A stretch of 64,000 nt of DNA, from the NCBI GenBank assembly GCA_949825065.1, contig OX463842.1, forward strand, positions 37,133,323-37,197,322, read 5' to 3'. Under the pieces are notes generated by a model, which searched no databases, was not told the DNA's origin, and saw only the letters and a list, made by a program, of their open reading frames with translations. A program made the translations under genes and the position numbers. The DNA is from Odontocerum albicorne (Eukaryota; Arthropoda; Insecta; Trichoptera; Odontoceridae). This document shows positions 32,705 to 43,067 of the stretch, in pieces (positions within the stretch are counted from its first letter, which is position 1; every line of letters begins with the position of its first letter).

Positions 32705-33325
32705 TTTTACATCTCGTAACGACAGAAGCTGCGACTTTTTACTTTGTCTTCCTTTGAATGTAAACTAGCATGCAGTTCGTTTGGTAACAAAGTCAAGTGA
32801 TTTTTTTAATTTCAATACTTGTTTATTGTTTTAGTATGGCATATAAGTTCCATTTTATTTTATTTTTGTAAAATCAATTAATTTAAGCTTTCATTAACAC
32901 CGTTAAATGTTTTCCGGTGGATTATTATATTAAATATATAATATTAAACTAATGGCGACGTGTATGAACTCCGAAGTCGTAAAAATATATCTTAAGCTTA
33001 CGCATTTTAAGTATCGTACTCGTATTATCTGCCTTACGCAAAATTGATCGTCAATATAAAATCATAAAACCGTATCTTTTTTCAACTCCAGAAGAGTAAT
33101 TTACTTCAAGCGAGACAGGGGAGGAAAGGGATGGGGTTTGTTACCCTAATTTAGCAAACCTGCGAGTAAAACCATTCTGAATATTAATGAAACAAGGCGG
33201 TACCGCTAATTCACTTTGAAGTAAACACACACACACACTGCATGCGGTAAGAACAGGGGTTCACTTTGGTAATAAAATTCAAAACGTTAATTTTAAGTGT
33301 CTAAATAACTTATGAAAAATCAACA
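32705..33325. other. Unassigned, with a short (AC)n microsatellite
   Basis: (AC)n of about 15 bases lies at 33224-33239 in a GC-richer patch (33100-33250). No gene was recognised. Confidence 0.35.
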
Positions 33326-33329
33326 AAAT

Positions 33330-33450
33330 TGCCCAATTTCTGCAAAACATAATTCAGGAAGAAGAATACAACGATCGTCAAATTTTCAAAGTAGATGAAA
33401 CTAGATTTTTTTTGGCAATTTATAAGAAAAAGCGTCAAATTCAAAGCTCT
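33330..33450 (+). pseudogene. Possible pogo/Tigger-like transposase fragment
   Basis: The plus strand reads KINKIAQFLQNIIQEEEYND then RQIFKVDETRFFLAI. QIFNVDETGLFWK-type sequence carries the first catalytic Asp of pogo/Tigger (DDE_1) transposases. The following KKKRQIQSS runs into a stop. Only this one motif is present, so the call is tentative. Confidence 0.4.
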
Positions 33451-33779
33451 TGAGATACTTTTGAGGTTTGTGATGCGACTGTCGGAGGTGAAGGAGGCGA
33501 GTACACGTAGTGATAGATTAAAATTACATTACTGTCTGCTTTAGAAAGCGTAGCATACGACGATGCACATAACAAAATACTATGAACGAAGATTGGTGTC
33601 AGAAGACATGACCTTTAGGAAGCTTTTTCAGTTGACACAGGGCACTCAGCGCAATACATATATGATTGTGGATTAATTAGAATGAATCCTATTATTGTTT
33701 ATCATATTTTATTTATGTGATTTCGTATAGCGCGAGGTAATTCCAGACTGAACTAATCACGCTTAACGTTTTCCTGTAT

Positions 33780-33993
33780 TATACTCGTACGAGTACATGC
33801 GTTGTATACACCATAACCTGTGGTTTTTATTATGTTGTTGTAATCCCTTTTAACCAACTATAAATGTGACAATGTGTTGAAGTTAAAACGAGACTTGAAT
33901 CTTAAAAAAAAAACACGGTTTCAGCAGGAATCAAACCTTCAACTTCCAGGTCAAAAAGCGTGTTACCAATTAGGCCACGGAGGTCATTTTTGT
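33780..33993 (-). repeat. SINE-A copy, left member of head-to-head pair
   Basis: ATGCGTTGTATACACCATAAC (tail), CCTTTTAACCAACTATAAATG, TTAAAACGAGACTTGAATC, an A-run, CAGCAGGAATCAAACCTTC (B-box complement) and TTAGGCCACGGAGGTCA (head). Confidence 0.8.
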
Positions 33994-34025
33994 AAGAAAA
34001 CAACGATCAAATCTTTTCCCAAAAC

Positions 34026-34235
34026 GAAGACGACCTCCGTGGCCTAGTTGGTTAGACTCCTGTCTCCCACCTCGGAGGTTGTGGGGTCAAATCCTACATA
34101 TTTTTTTAAAAGGATTCCAGCCTTGTATTCACGTTAACATCTTTCTGGTTGACTGGAAGCTATTCCCACATGGCAATGAGCCTGCCAGATTGGTCAATGA
34201 CAGTGGATTCAATTCCCGAGTTAGAGCTCCCTTAA
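34026..34235 (+). repeat. SINE-A copy, right member of head-to-head pair
   Basis: GACGACCTCCGTGGCCTAGT begins at about 34028, then TGGGGTCAAATCCTACATAT, GGATTCCAGCCTTGTATTCA, ATCTTTCTGGTTGACTGGAAG and CAATGAGCCTGCCAGATTGG. The heads of the two copies are only about 35 bases apart. Confidence 0.8.
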
Positions 34236-34239
34236 ACAG

Positions 34240-34605
34240 AGTTTACTCTATAATCGGTGTTATATAAATATCCTTTCATGCTTATTAATATAACAAACGA
34301 CTCTCTACTCTACAAATTGAAACAAAAACAAACACATTTCAATTTATTTCCAGTTTAAATCAAATAACACTTTCAGATGAAAGATATCTAAAAAAACACA
34401 TTGATAATATTATATATCTTAGTAATATTTGTATGTTATACGTTTTTATTTATTATTTTGATTGTTGAAAGTTTTTTTTTTAATTACGCCTTGGTTACGT
34501 AGGAATAAAACGACCACATTTAATAAAAAAAATTAATGTACAAATAATTTCTCTTCATTATTGTATTTCCTAGTAGTTAAAATAATGTATGTAGAATATG
34601 AATAC
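34240..34605. other. Unassigned AT-rich stretch
   Basis: Nothing was recognised. Confidence 0.3.
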
Positions 34606-34609
34606 ATAT

Positions 34610-35135
34610 ATGCACATACGTCATCACGTCGTTTTCTTATCGGAGTAGACAGAGTGGATGGAGCACCAGGTTTTTCTATCGCGACACATATATTTTGCCT
34701 CCTCTACATCAATACCTACTACTTTCACATTTCTTTTATTAGAAATATAATTCACTTGATTCAACTATACTTTTTTTGGTCTTCCTTTTCCACGTATGCA
34801 CTGTATATTTGTTTTTTAAAGTATTTTTCTATTCATTCGTTTTACATGCCAAAACATTTAATAGTTCTTTTCTTACATACATACGATCACACCGTATCGC
34901 TATCGGAGTCGACAGAAAGGAGAGAGTGCCAGACTTTTATTTCGCGGCAAACATCTTTCGTCTCTTTCACATCCATACACCTTATTTTCTTCATATAACT
35001 CAATACGTCAGTCCTAATTTCACATTCATCCCTAATCACTACTTTCTTTATCTTCATATTACTTAATACATCAGCCCTAATAACACTCGCTTTATGGGCA
35101 TAAACCAGTGGTTCCGAGGATAAAAAAATCATCGT
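34610..35135 (-). pseudogene. LINE-F RT C-terminal remnants, two pieces
   Basis: The first piece (34615-34870) runs from the SAYP-terminus complement (TATCGGAGTAGACAGAGTGG) to TCATTCGTTTTACATGCCAA. The second (34885-35100) restarts at the same terminus (ATCGCTATCGGAGTCGACAG) and goes on to CTCAATACGTCAGTCCTAAT, then a duplicated CACATTCATCCCTAATCAC block. Two 3' ends in tandem orientation suggest duplication or two insertions. Frames up to 145 codons on the plus strand are antisense shadows. Confidence 0.65.
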
Positions 35136-35182
35136 TATAATACGATCGCCATTTTCAAAGCTTCATCCTCTCGTATTTCACT

Positions 35183-35362
35183 TTGATTGTATACAATACA
35201 ACCTGCCGAGTTTATTGTAATGTTGCAATCTCTTCCAACCAAATAAAATATGTTAAAGTAATGCCAGGCTGAAACAGTTTTTTTTAAATGGACACCGACG
35301 AGAATTAAACCTACAACCCCCGGGCTGGAAGGCAGTCGTCTTATCAACTAGGCTACGTAGGC
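35183..35362 (-). repeat. SINE-A copy
   Basis: GATTGTATACAATACAACCTG, CTCTTCCAACCAAATAAAAT, TAATGCCAGGCTGAAAC, an A/T linker, CGACGAGAATTAAACCTACA (B-box complement) and CAACTAGGCTACGTAGGCA (head). Confidence 0.8.
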
Positions 35363-35599
35363 ATATTTGTTTTGGCAGTTCTATACATATTATTGTTTGC
35401 TAATTTTGCACTCGTACCAGACACGCATGTTAAGAAAGCAATAAGCTATCAAAACACAAACACAAATATCATATTAATCGAATCCGAGATATTCGCTCCC
35501 CAAGCGTGAATGTTATGTACATAGCATACGACCACGGTACCGAACGACATTAATTATTCTACATAAATTAAACATTGGCGTATCTTTTTCAAAATAAAT

Positions 35600-35790
35600 C
35601 ATTATCACCATCACGCTATGTTCCTATTGGAGCTAACGGAGATAGCAGATCTCCACTTTGTTCTATCCTGGCACGTATTTTCCTTCTCCTACGTCCATAC
35701 ACTTCGTCATATAACATAAGTTATATGGTATATTCTCTATTATAACCGTTTTCCACTCTTTCCTTCAGAATTTGATTTATTTTGGTTGGA
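35600..35790 (-). repeat. LINE-F-type 3' tail
   Basis: ATCACCATCACGCTATGTTCC, GAGATAGCAGATCTCCACTTTG, TTCTCCTACGTCCATACACTTCG and CTTTCCTTCAGAATTTGATTTA are in LINE-F tail order. Confidence 0.6.
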
Positions 35791-35799
35791 AAGGAAAAA

Positions 35800-36500
35800 G
35801 GAAATTACAAAATGCCTAGTAAAAATGCCTTTTTTTCAATAAAATTGTAGAATTACCAATTTACAGTTTGGTAACCCTTGTTGGGGAGGCTATATGCTGT
35901 ATGGTGTACAGTGCAGGCAGCCACCTCTACTGAGAGGGATGTATTGTAATTAGCCATCCCTGTGTATCGATCCTTTTTGCCTTCCCTGCCATTCGTTCTT
36001 CAGGGCAAATGTGACTAGTTTTCATTATTTTAGCATCAACAAATTCGCTTCAGTCTTGGCCATGTTTTATAGATTTTCATTCGCAAATACTTATTTTTTA
36101 TTATATTACTTTTTCCTTGTATGCAATACAAGCGGGCTAACTGTCGTATGGGAATTTATTCCAACCAACCATAAAGTTGTTTATTTTTTATTATTATTTA
36201 TTCTTGTGGGTACATTGTTATACATGGTACCTACATCAGTTTCATCCAACCAACCAGTTTATCTTGGATACGTTAAGTCGTTTAAATGCACGACAGACTT
36301 TCCAAAAAAAAAAAACATGTAAAACTGACTAACATTTTAATATTATAAATTTGCCTCGACTAGAGAATAATAAAATTCGTTCAAGGATAAGGTAGAAAAA
36401 ATTAGGACGAATGGATATTTAAGGAATGGTTTTATTTTTTTCAATTCTCATTTGAATGTGATAAGGATGGTGCATATCCGATACCTCTTGGAAGATGTTT
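35800..36500. other. Mostly unassigned; SINE-A tail piece at 36110-36190
   Basis: TTGTATGCAATACAAGCGGG and TTTATTCCAACCAACCATAAAG (36116-36177) are a SINE-A tail complement. A GC-richer patch (35870-36010) is unassigned. The 103-codon frame 36011-36322 spans the SINE tail and is not a gene. Confidence 0.4.
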
Positions 36501-36504
36501 GACA

Positions 36505-36628
36505 GAGGTTAAGTAAAAACTAGATTGAAGCCATTTTTTTTAAATAATTGGGTTCTGTACAGGGGTCGAACCTGTAATCCATGAATTGGATGATAGACAT
36601 CTTACCAACTAGACCACGGAAATCATTT
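36505..36628 (-). repeat. SINE-A head and body
   Basis: TTAAGTAAAAACTAGATTGAAGCC, a T/A linker, TACAGGGGTCGAACCTGTA (B-box complement) and CTTACCAACTAGACCACGG. Confidence 0.75.
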
Positions 36629-36989
36629 TATGTATTGAGTTCATTGAATGTTGTTCTCTACTCCTATTATTGTTAGCGATTTAGTAATCAACCTTTCACA
36701 TTTGAGGTAAAAAAATTACTTTGTATGAAAGATAAAGGTATTTTGAATAAAATGTGTTTTTTTATCGTGCCTGGTGCATTTAGACTTGCTCTTTTGTGTC
36801 GTTTATTTAATTACTAGTAATGTTTTAAATTCAACTGTTATGAGGTCTCAATAAAAGAAAAGATGGTCTGTAATAAGAAAATAATTATTGACAAAATATT
36901 TCTTTCGTCAATTTCGGCCATTCAAGTTAAACAAAATACAATTAATATTTAGTGGTAAGTGAGAACAAGATGTTACAATACATAAATAC

Positions 36990-37165
36990 CATTACACCAT
37001 TTCCCTGTCGGGTTAGGCAAAGAGGACAGAGCGCCAGGCTTCCCTTTCTCGACACACACATCCTTAACCTCTTCTACATCCATACATCTCATACAACTTC
37101 GATGATTTCTCAGACTTTCTTCGTTTTATTTTTTTAGAATATCATTCACTTAAATAGATACTTGC
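36990..37165 (-). repeat. LINE-F-type 3' tail
   Basis: CCATTTCCCTGTCGGGTTAGG, GAGGACAGAGCGCCAGGC, TTCTACATCCATACATCTCATAC and a following TTTCTCAGACTTTCTTCG block. Confidence 0.7.
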
Positions 37166-37171
37166 GTACTA

Positions 37172-37410
37172 CCTTATTTATTTATTTTATTTTACATTTG
37201 ACACAAGTTCAACCCAATTACATCAAATAAAAGGAAAAAATATTTTAAGTCTAAATATAACATAGTTACAACAATAACTCATGTTTCCCTGTGAAGTGAC
37301 TCGGTTATACCTACAAAGTTTATTAAGGAGTTTAATCCACAATTTATCCACCGAGATGTGGAAGATATCGATATCAGAAAATTCATTCAACATACACCAC
37401 TCAAACACAA
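37172..37410 (-). pseudogene. LINE-K 3' end, second copy
   Basis: Minus frame 37223-37408 encodes MLNEFSDIDIFHISVDKLWI then KLLNKLCRYNRVTSQGNM, parallel to 22084-22302. The terminus TGTAAAATAAAATAAATAAA lies at the left end. It abuts the LINE-F tail at 37165. Confidence 0.55.
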
Positions 37411-37849
37411 CAGACCCAGTGTCGTATGCCGTGGAAGAGAAAAAACAACAGAATATTCTTCATTGAACACATTCAAATGAACATGTTTATACTCGTATAC
37501 CGCAACATATAATATATGCTTTTTTCTTATGTGCTTGTATTTTTTTTAAATAATTGAATTAAATCATGAATAAAAATTGAATTTCGATACAAGACGTTCA
37601 AGATGTTTCTGAAATAACAGACTGGATTGAATCATAAATGTAGGAAGCAAGCAATATGGTAGGAAGCCCGTAGAATGACGGGAACAAGCCAATATTAAAT
37701 TATTGCTCGTGTAACTTCATTTGCAGGTCGGGAAATTAGAGAAATACTTCAAAACACGAAAGCGCAACCAGCGATACCTGAATTATTTTAGGTTTTTGAC
37801 TTTTTGGTTTAATTCCTATTGGGAGGAAATTTGATTTGATATTTTCTGT

Positions 37850-39110
37850 ACAACAAAAAGCAAAAAAAAACTAAGAAATGAAGAAGGCAGAGAGTTGAGT
37901 ATGAATATGGAGGGAATTTTTTCATGTTTTGGAAGGAAGTTAGTCAAATGCGAGGAAAAACGATACGGGAGGTATGAGTGGAACAAAGGTAAGAATGGAA
38001 GTGTTTCGTTAGAAGAAGGAAGGGTTCGTTCGAGATGAAGGGAATACTCGTATATTGGAGAACTGTACGAGAGTTGTGATACTAAACACAACGGCGAGTC
38101 TGGTGTAGCTGAAAATGGTGAGCGTTTGGAAAATTGAATGAGACCAGTCTATAAGAAGTTCTAACGGCTGTAAAAGATATGCAAAAAAGGAAAACGTCGG
38201 GCTGCGATGAAATGAGTACAAAACTAAAATTGTGTGGGGTTGAATAGATGATCGAGTGGCTGAGATAGTTTTTTTAACAAATGTTGGGAATTTGACTACA
38301 CACCACAAGACAGGAGTGCATCGATTGTTCCTTTATATATAGGTAAGGGTGCAAGAATGGAGTGTGGAAGTTACAGAGCTATTAGTTTGTTGTGTGCAGT
38401 AAGTAAACTGTACTAAAAAATTATTGGAGGCTCAGGGTGCCTTTTTAAATGGAAGAGGATACGTGGACCAGATTTTATCTTTGGGTACACTTGTAGAAAA
38501 ATTTATGGTGTAAAATTTAAAAAAAATATTGTGAGCGTTTGTAGACTTGGAAAAAGCACGTGACCGCGTGGTAAGGACAAATTATGGAAAATGTTAAATG
38601 AATGTAGTGTTGAACGTAAACTAATACTTGGTATTGCGTCACTATACGACGAAAGTAAAGCATGCATTAGAGTAAATGGTACGTTGACTGAATGGTTTAA
38701 TATTTCGAAAGGCATAAAGCAAGGATGCGTTATGTCACCCTGGTTGTTCAATATTTGTATAGATTCATGGGTAAAGGAACTAAAGGGGGCAATTGGAGGC
38801 ATACCAATTTTGAATGGGGATTTATGAAAATTTCTATGTGTAGATGGCATGGTGTTGTGTTGACGAAGAGTGTAGGTGAATAGCAGTTTGATAAGTAAAT
38901 TATATTAGATATGCAAAGAGAAACATCTGAGAATGAATGTTGCAAAATTCAAAATCATGGTGATAGAAAAGAATGAAAAGAAATGCAAAAGCGATATATG
39001 GGGAACAATGAACGATTGGAGCAAGTTGAGGAATTCTGCTATTTGGGTAGTATTTTCTCAGATGATGGAAGTGTCAAGAGGGATATAGAATGACGTGCAG
39101 TAAAGTACTT
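37850..39110 (+). pseudogene. LINE-F reverse transcriptase domain, decayed
   Basis: Broken plus-strand frames cover the RT palm of a non-LTR element. Near 38165-38200 is a KRYAKKENVG-like IKxMKxGKAxG region. YRAISLL-like CGSYRAISLL lies near 38370, then GRGYVDQILSL near 38450 and a VDLEKA-like stretch near 38540. The frame 38591-38827 holds KLILGIASLYDESKACIRVN and IKQGCVMSPWLFNICID. The FADD-box region near 38840-38860 is degraded. The C-terminal EQVEEFCYLGSIFSDDGSVK follows at about 39015-39080. It is the only place where LINE-F RT-core sequence survives here. Confidence 0.75.
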
Positions 39111-39129
39111 TTCATTCCTTCTTTCAGAA

Positions 39130-39600
39130 TTTGATTCCGCCTGTAACCATACGAGTAGATTTATTTTTAATTAAAATATTACCAACAAACTTTAATAATG
39201 CCAGAAAAAGATTCTCCAGACCTGCGAGTCTAGAGGGCCGCAGACTAGCATCCGGCAAGATGAGCAGTCTGCAGCTTTCGGTTTATCTTATTTCAAATAT
39301 TCGCTCCGCGCTGGAATTTCTCGTGGTTTTCTGGTTTCCTGTGTAAGGAAATAATAGTCTATAACTTTCTCAACTTTGTTTTTCCGCTGTTTTTCTTTCT
39401 GAGCGCTTACAAAGCGGCAAAAGATCAGTCGCTTCGCTGCTTTATTAAATTGTGAGTTAGAATACGTAGCTGTTAATTTTATTAAAAGTTTCCCTAAATT
39501 CATTATTAACAAAAAAATATCTTCCTTTACGCTCATGCGGTGGATCCAATTGTCATAACAGCGCTATAGTATGTACAAATTATCCTAAAATAATAATAAT
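39130..39600. other. Unassigned, GC-richer patch at 39200-39290
   Basis: No motif was recognised in the overlapping 71- and 82-codon frames. Confidence 0.3.
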
Positions 39601-39619
39601 ATACATCGTCATAATTTCC

Positions 39620-39842
39620 TAGCTTACATTGTATTATATTACACATTCTTTGTATACAGTACGACATAGCGGGTGTATTGCCATGTGTCAATCTCTACCA
39701 ACCAACCAGAAAAATGCTTAAAAATGCCTTAAATGAAAACCGGACTGAAATCTTTTTTCTTAAAAAAATCAACGAGACTCGAATCCACAACCCCTGGCTA
39801 GAAGACAGGGGCATTACCAACTAAGCCACGAAGATTTTCTAT
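39620..39842 (-). repeat. SINE-A copy
   Basis: ATTATATTACACATTCTTTGTATACAGTACGAC, CTACCAACCAACCAGAAAAATG, CCTTAAATGAAAACCGGACTGAAATC, an A-linker, GAGACTCGAATCCACAACC (B-box complement), CATTACCAACTAAGCCACG. Confidence 0.8.
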
Positions 39843-39844
39843 CA

Positions 39845-40785
39845 AATTATTCCCTGAAATATATAATATTCAAACAGTAATATGTCCTTTTTTCAATTTT
39901 AATATAATTATGTATAAATATAACTTTTTGTAGAAATTGTATAAGTTAACACTTGCTATGTTCATTTGGATATTTGCAAAAAAAAATTTCACCATGTATT
40001 TCTTTGATTAATAATTATACGTGATCAATTATTATCGATATTACGAGTTTATACCGATATTATAGGACTTTTCATTCTATTTCATTTGCTTAATGACATT
40101 ACCGGACACAATTATTTAGTAATACTTCTGCTCAGACGTGTCAAATCATACGAGCTACTGTAGCTCGAACTTGTTGAATTGTTTGTGTGAACTTTGCAGA
40201 TGTAAGTCAGTTGTCTTAGAATAGACAATAAGCTTCTTGAAACAACTGATATGGGACGTTTTTATTTTAGAGAAAATGAAAACATAAAATAAACTAGCGT
40301 AAAGTCAGGTTTTGATTGGATTCGCTCTTTAAGAAGTGGAAAAACTTCCTCAAATGCTAACTTTTTAATGTTTTTTGATTTAACAGAAAAAATAAGTTAA
40401 TGACTTTAAACTAAACTTTGGTGTTTCTGAAAAACACAGAAGTTTTAAGAGTTGTAATGTTTTATATATAATACGGAAAAGTAGAACGCTAGTTCTTATA
40501 TTTATTTAATTTTCAGGTAAAATATTAAAATTGTTAACTTAAGAAATTATTCACTTTTTTCTTGTTCTGTGTATCGTTGAAAGAAGTGTCAAAATTTAAA
40601 AGTAACTTTTAATGGCTGACCGTTCCACCGTGTGAACTAATTTTTCCTAATCAAATGTATGTTTGAAACGCGAATTCACAATGTTTGAGTATGTATATTG
40701 CTTGGAAAATGTGATTCTGCATGCAATGTTGTTTATGTGCGGGTAGATTTTTTTCTTCAATTTATTGTATTTTTTTATGAAAAAT
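39845..40785 (+). repeat. Segment duplicated at 58620-59260; REP-L copy 2 inside
   Basis: AACTAGCGTAAAGTCAGGTTTTG (40290) and CTTGGAAAATGTGATTCTGC / GCAATGTTGTTTATGTGCG (40700-40740) recur in order at 58655 and 59122-59165. Both segments are preceded by a reverse SINE-A. A REP-L block lies at 40138-40228. Confidence 0.55.
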
Positions 40786-40786
40786 A

Positions 40787-41221
40787 ATTACGAATTTGGG
40801 ACAAATGTGGATTGAAGTGGTTACTAGTCCACCGTTTTTATCAAAAAATAGTTACGAATTTGGGGCAAATGTGGATTGTAGGGGTTACTAGTCCACCGTT
40901 TTTATCAAAAATAGTTACGAATTTGGGGCAAATGTGGATTGTAGTGGTTACTAGTCCACCGTTTTTATCAAAAAATAGTTACGAATTTGGGGCAAATGTG
41001 GATTGTAGTGGTTACTAGACCACCGTTTTTATCAAAAATAGTTACGAATTTGGGGCAAATGTGGATTGTAGTGGTTACTAGTCCACCGTTTTTATCAAAA
41101 AATAGTTACGAATTTGGGGCAAATGTGGATTGTAGTGGTTACTAGACCACCGTTTTTATCAAAAATAGTTACGAATTTGGGGCAAATGTGGATTGTAGTG
41201 GTTACTAGTCCACCGTTTTTT
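40787..41221 (+). repeat. 63/64-bp satellite, about 7 copies, dimeric higher-order structure
   Basis: The unit TTACGAATTTGGGGCAAATG...TCCACCGTTTTTATCAAAAA(A)TAG repeats with spacings 64, 63, 64, 63, 64, 63 (marker base at 40791, 40855, 40918, 40982, 41045, 41109, 41172). The alternation comes from 6 versus 5 A's. A TAGTCC/TAGACC difference also alternates in the later copies. The array ends in a (TTTA)n run. Frames across it are not genes. Confidence 0.95.
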
Positions 41222-41224
41222 ATT

Positions 41225-42132
41225 TATTTATTTGTTTCGCTCCTCCATAGTAAGTAAATAAAATAAAATAAAATAGTGGACTAGTTGATTTGGCCAACAT
41301 TCATTCAACATCATTTATTATTCTGTCTTTTTTTTCAATAAATATAAACTCTCGGGTCAGTTTAAGTTGTGTTACTCACTCATATTCAATTTATATTATT
41401 ATATAATTACGTCGTCAATCCGGCGATAAAAACAATTCAGTGAGGACAGCATTAAGCTGTCCCTTCAAAAAAGTCTCTTGTGGAATACCTTGTTTCAGCA
41501 CTTTCCCTGTTTCGTTATTCGTTTTCAATTAAGTGTATTTATTATCTTAAATTGAATAAAAAAATGGCATGCATTTATTTCAATCAGAAACAACGAATGA
41601 ATAGGTCATTAATAAAAAAAAAATAATGACGAAAGTTTTGTCAATTGTTTGGTGTCTTCAGCTATTCTTTCCTAACATATCATAAACTTCCAATTGCATA
41701 GCAAGGCTTTCACTGTTCTGGTATTTTTTTTTAATTTGACTTTTCAGGTTCGTGTTTAATATTTTTTTGAATTTTAAAAATGCTTTTTACTTTTTCACAA
41801 ACCTGTAAAAATATCATACAATATTAATTTCTTCCAGCAAATGTGCAAATATGTAAAATGCAATGCAATCAGATGAAAAAAAAACATGAACAATACAAAC
41901 ACGCATGTTCAGTAAATATACTCGTATAAAAAATAAACATAAAAAACTATTTAATGTTAAGTTCGTTTCTTGTACCTATAAACGTTTATCCAGTCGTAAC
42001 CGTGTTCCTAATATATTCTGTAATCGAATTAAATTCAACAGAGTTTTTTAAACAATCTCATAGTAACTGTACTAAAAGTAAAAGTTTTTCGTTTATTTAT
42101 CGTATAAATAATGATTTTTCTCTTTTTTGCAG
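41225..42132. other. Putative intron sequence upstream of exon
   Basis: AT-rich with no recognised repeat. A polypyrimidine-rich end (TTTTTCTCTTTTTTGCAG) leads into the exon at 42133. Confidence 0.5.
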
Positions 42133-42420
42133 CTGCTTTTCCATCCCAAGCAACAACTTGAGCGGCGGCTCGCGCCCTTCCGCGGCGGCGGGCAGCCCCG
42201 GGACGCCACTGGGTCCGGTGCCCCCGGGGATGGGCCCGCTATCGGGGGTGACTTCGGGTCCATCCGGGCCGCTGTCTCTGCCCTTGGGTGCGCCGACTCA
42301 GGGGCATGGCTCGCCGGACACGCTCAGCCGCCGCAGTAGTCCTGCCGGGGGCAGTGACATCAGGGGTCCCCCACCTTCTTGTTCTACACACCATGTTCAG
42401 ATTGATGCGACGGCAATAAG
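42133..42420 (+). CDS. Internal coding exon of an unidentified host gene (Pro/Gly/Ser-rich)
   Basis: A 288-nt island, strikingly GC-rich in AT-rich DNA, is bounded by a T-rich tract with TTTTTTGCAG and by AATAAG|GTATTT. The frame through it is open and starts mid-codon (one base completes a codon). It ends with two bases of a codon, so entry and exit phase match and 288 is divisible by three. Residues include SIPSNNLSGGSRPSAAAGSP, GTPLGPVPPGMGPLSG, SPDTLSRRSSPAGG and STHHVQIDATAI. The composition suggests a disordered linker in a regulatory or scaffolding protein, with RRSSP a plausible phosphorylation site. I cannot identify the gene. A second open frame (42127-42339) is a composition shadow. 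Confidence 0.7.
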
Positions 42421-43065
42421 GTATTTTTTTTTGTTTTATTTATTTATTTATTGAAAAAATAATGTAATAATAATATTGAATTGAAAAAATAACACACATG
42501 AAGGCAATGATGAATTTGATGACACGTAATCGTTTGCTGTTCTGTGATTAGCTTCCTCATTTTAGGAGAATTTAAATCTGACATACCAACTATTTTGGTG
42601 GGTTGTTGAACCAACCTTCTTTTTAAATATGCTGTATATTGGAAATGTATTGGTTATTGCCAGTTATATTTTGTCCATTCAATTTAGAATGAACATCTTC
42701 GAAACTTATTTCATCCGAAAACATATTTTGATGGATTTTGCAAATATGTGACTTATATATGGGTCCTCATATGAGTATATATGCGTTTATGCTCAACTAT
42801 TCCACTGCATCAGACGAAAGAGGCGTAGCTGCTTCGGTGATGCGTACCTTGTGGTGTAGTCCTTCATAATGTGGTCAATCAGTTGCATCTCGCTGCATAT
42901 GCAAATGGTAGATGATCAACCCCCATGTATCAGATATGCACAGAACCTTTGATCATACTGCAATATAGTCGAACTGCGCAAGGCGTTTCTTGAGTGAAAG
43001 TTGATTAAATATTATTTAATTGAAAGAATAGAATAGAATATAATTCCTTCATAATTTAATCAGAG
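42421..43065. other. Putative intron sequence downstream of exon
   Basis: Begins GTATTTTTTTTTG, a plausible donor. A patch at 42790-42960 is less AT-rich but was not recognised. Confidence 0.45.
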
Positions 43066-43067
43066 AT

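Noticed and set aside
34561..34998. 145-codon plus-strand ORF
   Set aside because: It lies antisense to two LINE-F 3' ends and is composed of their complement, with no protein motif.
36011..36322. 103-codon membrane-protein-like ORF
   Set aside because: The hydrophobic look comes from T-rich DNA, and the frame passes through a SINE-A tail.
40812..41018. Repetitive 68-aa protein over the satellite
   Set aside because: The unit lengths 63 and 64 are not both multiples of three, so the frame cannot be maintained across the array. It is a chance frame.
42127..42339. Alternative frame (70 codons) as the exon's coding frame
   Set aside because: It ends in a stop inside the exon, whereas the other frame is open from acceptor to donor with matching phase.
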